12,393 bases of DNA, taken from NCBI RefSeq assembly GCF_036825875.1, contig NZ_DAISXK010000062.1, forward strand, positions 1 through 12,393, written 5' to 3'. This document shows positions 6,242-12,393 of this stretch, piece by piece; within the stretch, counting starts at the first letter, position 1; the number at the start of each line of letters is the position of its first letter. The position numbers were made by a program, and so were the translations under genes. The DNA comes from Paucihalobacter sp036825875 (GTDB taxonomy: Bacteria; Bacteroidota; Bacteroidia; Flavobacteriales; Flavobacteriaceae). Below the pieces are notes generated by a model, which saw only the letters and a program-made list of their open reading frames with translations, was not told the origin of the DNA and searched no databases.

Positions 6242-7130
6242 CAGCTTTGGAGACATCATAAATAACTATTTTCTTTTTTTAAAATATAATTTCAAAACCT
6301 ATATAAACTTATATTTAAGGTACAACGCTATTAGTATAATTTTTACGTTGATTGCTTCTTATTTGTTAGTAACTGGCTTTATGGGTTTGGCAAGTCGGGA
6401 TTTTAGATTTGGCATGGATAGTAATATTGATACTAATGTCTATTTAATCGCAGGTGCTGTGGTTTTGGTGTTAATGATTTTTATTACATCACTCATAAAT
6501 TACAGTTTTTCAAGTGCCTATATTTCTGAATATGTTGCGAAACAAGGTGACATTGCTTCCAGATCTATATGGACAAACATTAAAAAAAATCTGGGTAACA
6601 TAATCATTTTACTTTTGATTGGTGTTGGGATTTATTTAGTCTATATATTAATTTCTTTAGTAGTTGCTTTTATTCCATTACTGGGTCTTTTTATTCAATA
6701 CGGACTTAATTTCACCTTAGCAGCCATCTTCGGACTTGCATTTATAGCAATTTTCTTTAACAACAGATCTGCGGGAAGTGCAATTGCAGAAGCTTGGGAT
6801 TTCACCTTTTCAAATTTTTGGAACGTGATTCTCTACGGTTTGGTAATTGGTATATTAAACTTAATGATTACGGCACTCATTAGTACAATTCCTGGATTTA
6901 TTATAGGTATATACTTATTTTTTTCAATTGAAAGCGATGTAGATTTTTACACAAGCACTTTGGCCAGTATTATTTTCACCTTAAGCTTTGCTATGTTTAT
7001 TTTGAGCTTTATTTTTTCGCAGGCCTTATCTCAATTGGCATACGGAATTTTATACTGCAACCTATACGAAAAGAAATACAACGTTTATTTAAAGGAAAAA
7101 ATAGAACAAATAGGCTTGAATGAATCATAA
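6207..7130 (+). CDS. Polytopic membrane protein of the MoxR operon, function unknown
   Basis: This 307-residue protein has about six hydrophobic segments (about 43-60, 78-98, 132-156, 168-184, 205-238, 252-275) and a charged C-terminus. I recognise no functional motif. The start is a GTG at 6207 inside the end of the SpoIIM-like gene, a 35-bp overlap. I prefer it because the cytoplasmic N-terminal segment IELRLRSSFGDIINNYFLFL (6-25) looks like real coding sequence and would be lost at the next Met (59). The alternation of long hydrophobic stretches with amphipathic loops (EYVAKQGDIASRSIWTNIKK, 108-127; NNRSAGSAIAEAWDFTF, 185-201) recalls glycerophosphoryl-diester-esterase-type or DUF4013-like membrane domains, but this is a loose resemblance. 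Its fixed place between the SpoIIM-like and DUF4129-type genes suggests a membrane partner of the MoxR system. Confidence 0.75.
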   Translation: MNKTYIELRLRSSFGDIINNYFLFLKYNFKTYINLYLRYNAISIIFTLIASYLLVTGFMGLASRDFRFGMDSNIDTNVYLIAGAVVLVLMIFITSLINYSFSSAYISEYVAKQGDIASRSIWTNIKKNLGNIIILLLIGVGIYLVYILISLVVAFIPLLGLFIQYGLNFTLAAIFGLAFIAIFFNNRSAGSAIAEAWDFTFSNFWNVILYGLVIGILNLMITALISTIPGFIIGIYLFFSIESDVDFYTSTLASIIFTLSFAMFILSFIFSQALSQLAYGILYCNLYEKKYNVYLKEKIEQIGLNES

Positions 7131-7845
7131 GAAAGTTATTTACTTGGTTTCCATTACAATATTCGCGAGCTACGTTACACCTGTAGTTGCTCGGCAAGAT
7201 ATCGCAACCGATTCTTCGCACATTGTAGTAACACCTTTTAAAGAAGCCATCAAAGACAGATATACTGGAAATGATTTTAATTACGACATCAATGATACAG
7301 GCGGCATTAATTTGTTGCATCAATTGTTGAGTAGATTTTTTAATTGGCTATCAGATATCTTTGGAATACAAATAGATTTTATAGATTATAAAATTCTTGA
7401 AATTAGTATATATGGGTTGCTAGCCGTTGGAGCCTTGTATTTATTGGTACGGTTTTTAATAGAAAATCCGATTAGTAAAGTTTTTAAAAACGAAGAAACC
7501 GCCATCGAAGGCTTTAGTTTCATTGAAGAAAATATCACCGAAATTGATTTTGAAAAACTCATAGCGCAAGCTGTTCAAAGCGGTAATTATCGATTGGCAA
7601 CGCGATACCTCTATCTTAAATCCCTAAAAGTTCTAGCAAAAAACAAGGTGATTGACTGGCATTACGACAAGACCAACAGCGATTATTTAAATGAAATTAA
7701 AAACGACAATGCCAAGCAACTATTTAAGCGTGCCTCATATGTTTACGATTATATATGGTACGGTGAATTTCCTGTAGATGAACAATTGTATCAAAAAAAT
7801 ATGAGCAATTTTATCCACCTTCAAAATTTGAAAAACAATGGATAA
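7120..7845 (+). CDS. DUF4129-type membrane protein with signal peptide
   Basis: This 241-residue protein has a probable signal peptide (1-25, ending VVARQ), a periplasmic stretch to about 90, and one membrane segment at about 93-112. A cytoplasmic C-terminal domain follows. That domain carries the DUF4129 pattern: AVQSGNYRLATRYLYLKSLK (151-170), the K-T-N-x-x-Y element at 184-189 within HYDKTNSDYLNEI (181-193), and YVYDYIWYGEFPVD (207-220). DUF4129 domains are found next to MoxR and DUF58 genes, and in some proteins fused to transglutaminase-like domains. No enzymatic residues are visible here. It overlaps the preceding gene by 11 bp and the next by 8 bp, so translation is probably coupled. 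It may be a periplasm-to-cytoplasm link for the complex. Confidence 0.85.
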   Translation: MNHKKVIYLVSITIFASYVTPVVARQDIATDSSHIVVTPFKEAIKDRYTGNDFNYDINDTGGINLLHQLLSRFFNWLSDIFGIQIDFIDYKILEISIYGLLAVGALYLLVRFLIENPISKVFKNEETAIEGFSFIEENITEIDFEKLIAQAVQSGNYRLATRYLYLKSLKVLAKNKVIDWHYDKTNSDYLNEIKNDNAKQLFKRASYVYDYIWYGEFPVDEQLYQKNMSNFIHLQNLKNNG

Positions 7846-9160
7846 AACTTCAAAAATTGCGCTTTACGCCATCAGTTTTGTGCTGCTGCTTATGATTATT
7901 GCAGAAGTTACCAAGCCCAAGGCGCTTAATTGGCGAGACTCGTATTCGGCGTCCGATAAAATTCCTTTAGGCTGTTATGTGTTGTTTAATGAACTTGAAT
8001 CCTATTCGGGATTTAAGGTAGAAAGCTCAACCGAAAGTTTATTTCAATATCTTAAAAAACTGGATTCCACCCAAATCTACAACTTGGTACTAATCAACAA
8101 TTATATCACTTTAGACGAACAATCATCCGATGCTATTTTAAAATTTGTTGACAAAGGGAATTCTGTATTCTTTAGTGCCAATGGCATATATGGCGCATTC
8201 ATTGATAGTCTGAATATTGAATTTAATCGCGGATATAGTAAATTTTATAAAGAGCCAACCGTTCAAAAATTCACAAATCCGCAACTAAAAAATAATGAAG
8301 CCTTATTTGAAGATGTGGTTGAAAATAACTTTTTAACCTCTATCGATACGTTGAATACTTTGGTTCTAGGAACCTTTGAATTTGCCGACGATTTGCTGGT
8401 TGAAAATATTAAAGAAAATGCCGAATTAAAAAATGGTAATAATTTCGAGGATGATGAATTTGAAGATGATGACAAAGAACCTTTCTACGATGAAGTTTAT
8501 TACGATGATTTTGATTACACAAAAAACAAAATCAACTTTATAAAAGTACCTATTGGTAGCAACGGTGGCCAATTGTTCTTGCAGACCAATCCATTCGCAT
8601 TTACCAATTACCATATGCTCAATGATAAAGATAACTATGTAGCCGCCGTGTTATCTTATTTACCAAAACAACCAATTATCTGGGATAATTATTACAAAAG
8701 TGGTCGGCTTGTGATAACAAGTCCTTTGCGATTTGTATTATCCAACCCCGAATTAAAATGGGCATTTTACCTCAGTCTAAGTTCGTTGTTTTTATTTGTA
8801 CTGTTTCGTGGCAAAAGAACGCAGCGCATTATTCCTGTGGTAGAACCCTTAAAAAATGCCACCGTAGCATTTACGCAAACGATTGGCGATTTATACTATC
8901 AAAATGGTAATTTTACCAATATCATATCAAAGAAAATAACCTTCTTTTTAGAATTTGTGAGAACTAGATATTATTTAGAAACAGCAACTTTAAATGAACA
9001 ATTTATTGATAAGCTGGCTCTTAAATCGAGTAATTCAAAAGAAGATACCAAGGCCACCATTGATTATATAACCTATCTTAAATCTAAATCGGTACATATC
9101 GAACAAGAACTGATTGAACTCAATAAAAAAATAGAAACATTTACCAAAAACAAGATATAA
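7838..9160 (+). CDS. DUF4350-type membrane-anchored protein
   Basis: This is a 440-residue protein with an N-terminal membrane anchor (about 7-23). An extracytoplasmic domain follows, beginning NWRDSYSASDKIPLGCYVLF (31-50), the conserved opening of DUF4350. The fold looks like a Rossmann/ThuA-type or ABC-type extracellular domain: NLVLINNYI (82-90), DAILKFVDKGNSVFFSA (98-114). A second membrane segment lies at about 308-324, leaving a cytoplasmic helical C-terminus of about 115 residues rich in charged residues. A strongly acidic and tyrosine-rich stretch at about 203-227 (NFEDDEFEDDDKEPFYDEVY at 202-221) interrupts the extracytoplasmic domain. The gene overlaps its upstream neighbour by 8 bp, and its stop shares one base with the MoxR start. 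It is a likely structural partner of the ATPase system; no catalytic role can be assigned. Confidence 0.85.
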   Translation: MDKTSKIALYAISFVLLLMIIAEVTKPKALNWRDSYSASDKIPLGCYVLFNELESYSGFKVESSTESLFQYLKKLDSTQIYNLVLINNYITLDEQSSDAILKFVDKGNSVFFSANGIYGAFIDSLNIEFNRGYSKFYKEPTVQKFTNPQLKNNEALFEDVVENNFLTSIDTLNTLVLGTFEFADDLLVENIKENAELKNGNNFEDDEFEDDDKEPFYDEVYYDDFDYTKNKINFIKVPIGSNGGQLFLQTNPFAFTNYHMLNDKDNYVAAVLSYLPKQPIIWDNYYKSGRLVITSPLRFVLSNPELKWAFYLSLSSLFLFVLFRGKRTQRIIPVVEPLKNATVAFTQTIGDLYYQNGNFTNIISKKITFFLEFVRTRYYLETATLNEQFIDKLALKSSNSKEDTKATIDYITYLKSKSVHIEQELIELNKKIETFTKNKI

Positions 9161-10209
9161 TGGAATTACAAAATCCAGATGCTTCTCCAGAAGAAACAAT
9201 CCCAAACACCACCGAGCCGAATGAGGTTAGCAGCAACGATATCGCTTTTGAAAGCAGAATAGATTTATCACCGCTGCAAGAAGCCATTGAAGCCATAAAA
9301 AAGGAAGTGGCAAAACTGATAGTTGGACAAAATGAAATGGTAGAATTACTGATTATTTCAATTTTAACCAACGGACATTCTTTAATTGAAGGTGTTCCAG
9401 GAGTTGCAAAAACCATTAGCGCTAAACTATTGGCGAAAACTATGGACATCGATTTTAGCCGAATTCAATTTACCCCGGATTTAATGCCGAGTGATATTTT
9501 GGGTACTTCCATCTTCAACGTTAAATCCAACGAGTTTGAATACAAAAAAGGACCTATTTTTTCGAATTTAATCTTAATAGATGAGATTAACCGAGCCCCT
9601 GCAAAAACCCAAGCTGCTTTATTTGAAGTAATGGCAGAGCGACAAATTACTATGGATGGCACTGAGTACAAAATGACACCACCATTTTTGGTATTCGCTA
9701 CACAAAACCCCATAGAACAAGAAGGAACCTACCGATTACCAGAAGCGCAATTAGATCGTTTCTTGTTTAAAATAAATGTAGATTATCCAAATTTAGAAGA
9801 TGAAATTCAAATTCTTGTTGAAAATCACGAACGTCAAAATCAATTTGATTTTAACAGTGTAAAACCGATTTTAAATGCATCACAGATCATTGCTTTTCAA
9901 GAATTGGTGAAACAAGTTTTAGTCGAGTCGAATTTGCTAAGTTACATTGCAGCTATCGTGCATAACACACGTACCAACGCCAATCTATACTTAGGCGCAT
10001 CTCCACGCGCTTCTCTTGCGATTTTGAATGCCGCAAAAGCCAATGCCGCCATAAATGGTAGAGACTTTGTAACGCCCGATGATATCAAGCGTTGCACCAA
10101 AGCCATTTTAAAACACCGCTTGGTACTCACGCCCGAAAGAGAAATGGAAGCCTTTACAGTAGATAAAGTTGTGGATCAAATTTTAGAAACTATTGAAATT
10201 CCGCGTTAG
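9160..10209 (+). CDS. MoxR-family AAA+ ATPase
   Basis: This is a 349-residue cytoplasmic ATPase of the AAA_3/MoxR family, whose members act as chaperones that assemble or activate partner proteins, often those with von Willebrand A-like domains. Walker A is GVPGVAKT (78-85), with the Ala before Lys common in MoxR proteins. Walker B is LILIDE (137-142), followed by INRAPAKTQAALFEVMAE (143-160). Sensor 1 is FATQNP (179-184), an arginine-finger candidate lies in AQLDRF (196-201), and sensor 2 is GASPRAS (279-285). The first 33 residues are an acidic, proline- and threonine-rich tail that precedes the AAA domain and is probably disordered. The ATG overlaps the previous stop by one base, and the stop overlaps the GTG start of the DUF58 gene by one base. 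The DUF58 product is the expected direct partner. Confidence 0.96.
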   Translation: MELQNPDASPEETIPNTTEPNEVSSNDIAFESRIDLSPLQEAIEAIKKEVAKLIVGQNEMVELLIISILTNGHSLIEGVPGVAKTISAKLLAKTMDIDFSRIQFTPDLMPSDILGTSIFNVKSNEFEYKKGPIFSNLILIDEINRAPAKTQAALFEVMAERQITMDGTEYKMTPPFLVFATQNPIEQEGTYRLPEAQLDRFLFKINVDYPNLEDEIQILVENHERQNQFDFNSVKPILNASQIIAFQELVKQVLVESNLLSYIAAIVHNTRTNANLYLGASPRASLAILNAAKANAAINGRDFVTPDDIKRCTKAILKHRLVLTPEREMEAFTVDKVVDQILETIEIPR

Positions 10210-11540
10210 TGAAACAAATACTTAAAAACACTTATTTAGATTCGCGCTTCTTTTTTATAATGGCGTGTTTTGTAGCGGGCTACATACTTTCCTATATTTT
10301 TCCAGGATTGTATATTATAGTTAGTATGCTGTTTGTAGTGTTTTTAGGCTTACTCCTTTTTGATTTTGTAATACTATTCAGAAAAAACGGTATTGAATCA
10401 AGCAGAAACTTACCAGAAAAGTTAAGCAATGGCGACGATAACCCGATTAATATTTCACTTAAGAATGATTACAATTTTAAGGTAAAATTAAATGTAATAG
10501 ACGAATTGCCATTTCAGTACCAAAAGCGAGATTTCCATATTAAAACCGAATTGGTTTCAGGTGAAAAGAAAAAAATTCATTACACCTTAAGACCTTTACA
10601 GCGTGGCGAATACTTATTTGGAAATTTAAATGTTTACACAACCACACCTATCAAGTTCATCAGCAGAAGATTTCAATTTGGAAATGAAGCAATGGTGCCC
10701 AACTATCCGTCGTTTTTGCAATTGCGAAAATATATGTTGCTCGCCTTTTCGAATAAAATATTTGAACACGGTTTGAAAAAAATCAGACGTATAGGTCATA
10801 CCATGGAGTTTGAACAAATCAAAGAATACGTCATTGGTGATGATATAAGAAATATCAACTGGAAAGCCACAGCCAAACGCAGTCAGCTAATGGTAAACCA
10901 GTATCAAGACGAAAAATCGCAGCCTATTTACAGTGTGATCGATACTGGTCGCGTGATGAAAATGCCATTTGAAGGCCTGAGTCTTTTGGATTACGCTATA
11001 AATGCCACCTTGGTAATTAGTAATGTAGCTTTAAAAAAGCAAGATAAAGCAGGTATGTTTACCTTTAGCCGAAAGGTTGAGAATAAGGTTTTTGCGGAAC
11101 GCAGACCATCGCAAATGAATAAAATCTTAGAAACACTTTACAATATCAATACTGACTTTGTAGAATCGGATTTTTCAAGATTGTATATCGATATCAAACG
11201 AAGTATTTCGCAACGCAGTCTGTTATTGCTATATACTAATTTTGAAACTTTAGACGCACTTTACCGGCAATTACCTTATTTACAAGCCATTGCCAAAAAC
11301 CATTTGTTAGTTGTTATATTTTTCGAAAATACGGAGCTTCAAAAACTAACAAAAAAAGAAGCAGACAACACAAGAGAAATATTCGAAAAAACCATTGCTG
11401 AAAAGTTTATCTACGAAAAAAAGTTAATCGTCAACGAATTACTAAAACACGGTATTCAATCCATTCTTACCACACCCGAAAATCTTACGGTGAATACCAT
11501 TAATAAATATCTTGAAATAAAGGCTCGTGGACTTTTGTAA
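10209..11540 (+). CDS. DUF58 protein with vWA-like fold, MoxR partner
   Basis: This 443-residue protein has two membrane segments at about 14-32 and 34-56. An extended domain of about 60-190 follows, whose strand-rich character resembles the Ig-like part of DUF58 proteins. The DUF58 signature covers about 194-236: IGHTMEFEQIKEYVIGDDIR (195-214) and NINWKATAKRSQLMVNQY (215-232). It leads into a vWA-like fold beginning IYSVIDTGRVM (240-250). The metal-ion-dependent adhesion site would be DxSxS; here it reads D245-T-G-R-V, so it looks degenerate. KQDKAGMFTFS (277-287) matches the next conserved strand of the fold. The start is GTG at 10209, sharing a base with the MoxR stop. It is the last gene of the operon. 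A role as the membrane target or effector of the MoxR ATPase is established for the pairing in general, but not for this organism. Confidence 0.92.
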   Translation: MKQILKNTYLDSRFFFIMACFVAGYILSYIFPGLYIIVSMLFVVFLGLLLFDFVILFRKNGIESSRNLPEKLSNGDDNPINISLKNDYNFKVKLNVIDELPFQYQKRDFHIKTELVSGEKKKIHYTLRPLQRGEYLFGNLNVYTTTPIKFISRRFQFGNEAMVPNYPSFLQLRKYMLLAFSNKIFEHGLKKIRRIGHTMEFEQIKEYVIGDDIRNINWKATAKRSQLMVNQYQDEKSQPIYSVIDTGRVMKMPFEGLSLLDYAINATLVISNVALKKQDKAGMFTFSRKVENKVFAERRPSQMNKILETLYNINTDFVESDFSRLYIDIKRSISQRSLLLLYTNFETLDALYRQLPYLQAIAKNHLLVVIFFENTELQKLTKKEADNTREIFEKTIAEKFIYEKKLIVNELLKHGIQSILTTPENLTVNTINKYLEIKARGLL

Positions 11541-11673
11541 ACCTTAAAATTCCACCTTACAAATACCAAACTACAATTCAGCTTTCAATATTTACATTTC
11601 GGTAGCTTTAATTATTTAAAAAAATTAAAATCCACAATATTTGCTTCATATTAATCATCTAAAAACAAATATT
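11541..11673 (+). promoter_or_regulatory. Leader and probable promoter region of the DUF2141 gene
   Basis: This 133-bp AT-rich gap separates the DUF58 stop from the DUF2141 start. AATATTTG at 11635-11642 differs by one base from the Bacteroidota -7 element TAnnTTTG and lies 31 bp ahead of the ATG. I see no clear TTG at the expected upstream distance. No strong hairpin terminator for the large operon is visible here. Confidence 0.3.
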
Positions 11674-12096
11674 ATGAAACTTATTACAACTCTTACAGCT
11701 TTATTATTACTTACTTTTTCTGGAATAGCTCAAGAAGAACAAAACAAACTAACTATTACGGTTACCGTTGAAAATGCAAAAAACGACAATGGTAAAATAC
11801 TGATTGATTTGCACACCCAAGAAACTTTTTTGAAAGGAAAAGGAATAGAGAGTTTGGAAAGCAAAGTTGAAAACGGCAAAGCAACCTTTACCTTTAAAAA
11901 TGTAACCCCTGGAGAATATGCTTTATTAGTGTTACACGATGAAAACGAAAACTATACAATGGATTTCGAAACCAATGGCATGCCTAAAGAATCCTACGGA
12001 ACGTCCAACAACCCTATGAGTTTTGGTCCGCCGCAATTTAATGAAGCAAAATTTTCGGTTGCTGATGAATCGTTAAATTTAACCATACGCTTTTAA
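11674..12096 (+). CDS. Secreted DUF2141 protein
   Basis: This is a 140-residue protein with a clear signal peptide (residues 1-20, MKLITTLTALLLLTFSGIAQ), cleaved after AQ, leaving about 120 residues. The mature part fits DUF2141: LTITVTVENAKNDNGKILI (26-44) as the first strands, NGKATFTFKNVTPGEYALLV with the conserved Gly, and then HDENENYTMDFETNGMPKE and YGTSNN. The family is a small periplasmic or secreted beta-sandwich of unknown function, common in Bacteroidota and Proteobacteria. I chose the ATG at 11674 over an upstream TTG at 11641 in the same frame because it begins the signal peptide exactly. The gene is probably transcribed alone, and it converges on dps across a shared terminator. 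Confidence 0.92.
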   Translation: MKLITTLTALLLLTFSGIAQEEQNKLTITVTVENAKNDNGKILIDLHTQETFLKGKGIESLESKVENGKATFTFKNVTPGEYALLVLHDENENYTMDFETNGMPKESYGTSNNPMSFGPPQFNEAKFSVADESLNLTIRF

Positions 12097-12156
12097 CTTA
12101 TAAATTGTCTTTAATTAGACTATTCTAAAGATAAAGCCACTGGGTAGTTAAATTTA

Positions 12157-12190
12157 AAAGAGGCTAATTCAACGTGGAATTAGCCTCTTT
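12157..12190. terminator. Bidirectional intrinsic terminator between DUF2141 gene and dps
   Basis: The arms at 12157-12170 and 12177-12190 pair perfectly over 14 bp (AAAGAGGCTAATTC against its complement), with a 6-nt loop AACGTG. A-rich sequence precedes the left arm and T-rich sequence follows the right arm, so the hairpin can act in both directions. It lies between two convergent genes, which fits exactly. Confidence 0.92.
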
Positions 12191-12216
12191 CTTATTGTAA
12201 TTTTTCTTTTTCTGTC

Positions 12217-12393
12217 TTATACGCTTTCGCCTAACCAAGCTTTAAACATCCAAACCGTTTTTTCTTGTTCGGTGATTAAATCGCTCATCATAGCGTTGGT
12301 GCCTTCGTCATTCAGTTCATCTGATTTATGCAAAATTGCCCGTTCAATATTTAGCAATTCGGTTAATGAATCAACCACTAATTTCACCGATTT
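12217..12393 (-). CDS. dps: Dps-family DNA-binding ferritin-like protein (3' part only)
   Basis: The last 58 codons of a gene run in from the right edge and end at a TAA at 12217-12219. The translation contains SDELNDEGTNAMMSDLI, then TEQEKTVWMFKAWLGESV at the end. This matches the C-terminal helix region of Dps proteins, including the DEGT.AMMSDLI.EQEKT.WML.AWL pattern seen in Bacteroidota members. Dps forms a hollow 12-mer that oxidises Fe(II) with hydrogen peroxide, stores iron and protects DNA under stress. The ferroxidase residues lie upstream, outside the window, so they could not be checked. The symbol is given from the family match only. Confidence 0.88.
   Translation of the reverse strand, partial: KSVKLVVDSLTELLNIERAILHKSDELNDEGTNAMMSDLITEQEKTVWMFKAWLGESV

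Noticed and set aside
9141..9449. A 102-codon minus-strand frame across the 5' part of the MoxR gene
   Set aside because: It is opposite the Walker A region of a clear AAA+ ATPase and matches no family.
12103..12143. Short inverted repeats (GTCT/AGAC, TCTTTA/TAAAGA) after the DUF2141 gene
   Set aside because: Stems of 4-6 bp in AT-rich DNA are expected by chance, and a perfect 14-bp terminator follows a few bases later.

Overview
The window is AT-rich chromosomal DNA from a member of the Bacteroidota, most likely a marine-type Flavobacteriaceae. This rests on low GC, the absence of Shine-Dalgarno-like sites ahead of most starts, and the make-up of the genes: a lipoprotein cyclophilin with a Bacteroidota-style short signal, a SpoIIM/RDD/MoxR/DUF58 cluster, a DUF2141 secreted protein and a Dps. 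No rRNA, tRNA or CRISPR was seen.

Layout. (1) Positions 1-55 look like the terminal-repeat end of an IS21-like insertion sequence that has cut off a gene. (2) Positions 56-1525, minus strand, hold the accessory part. In transcription order it contains a 50-codon peptide gene (1525-1373) with a Gly-Gly motif, an intrinsic terminator (about 1321-1353), a HEAT-repeat protein (1310-453), and a HxH-motif, possibly cupin-like protein (451-26) that is interrupted by the IS end. This looks like a peptide plus processing-gene cassette, possibly a RiPP or bacteriocin-like system. I cannot assign it to a known family, and it is the most interesting part of the window. (3) Positions 1621-3105, minus strand, hold a CoA-type Nudix hydrolase followed by a PlsC-like acyltransferase, a probable two-gene unit of acyl-CoA/phospholipid metabolism. 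(4) Position 3108-3815, plus strand, is a lipoprotein peptidyl-prolyl isomerase. Its start codon lies 2 bp from that of the divergent Nudix gene. (5) Positions 3805-5194, minus strand, hold a TRIC/UPF0126 channel protein and an RDD membrane protein.

(6) Positions 5228-11540, plus strand, form a tight six-gene operon: SpoIIM-family protein, polytopic membrane protein, DUF4129-type protein, DUF4350-type protein, MoxR AAA+ ATPase and DUF58 protein. Every junction overlaps by 1 to 35 bp, and two genes use GTG starts. The divergent RDD gene starts 33 bp away and belongs to the same functional neighbourhood. By analogy with MoxR/DUF58 systems, the ATPase and the DUF58 protein would act as a chaperone-like pair at the membrane, with the other products as membrane or periplasmic partners. 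The actual substrate is unknown. (7) Position 11674-12096 is a secreted DUF2141 protein. It converges on the 3' end of a dps gene (12217 to the window edge), with a perfect 14-bp bidirectional terminator hairpin between them.
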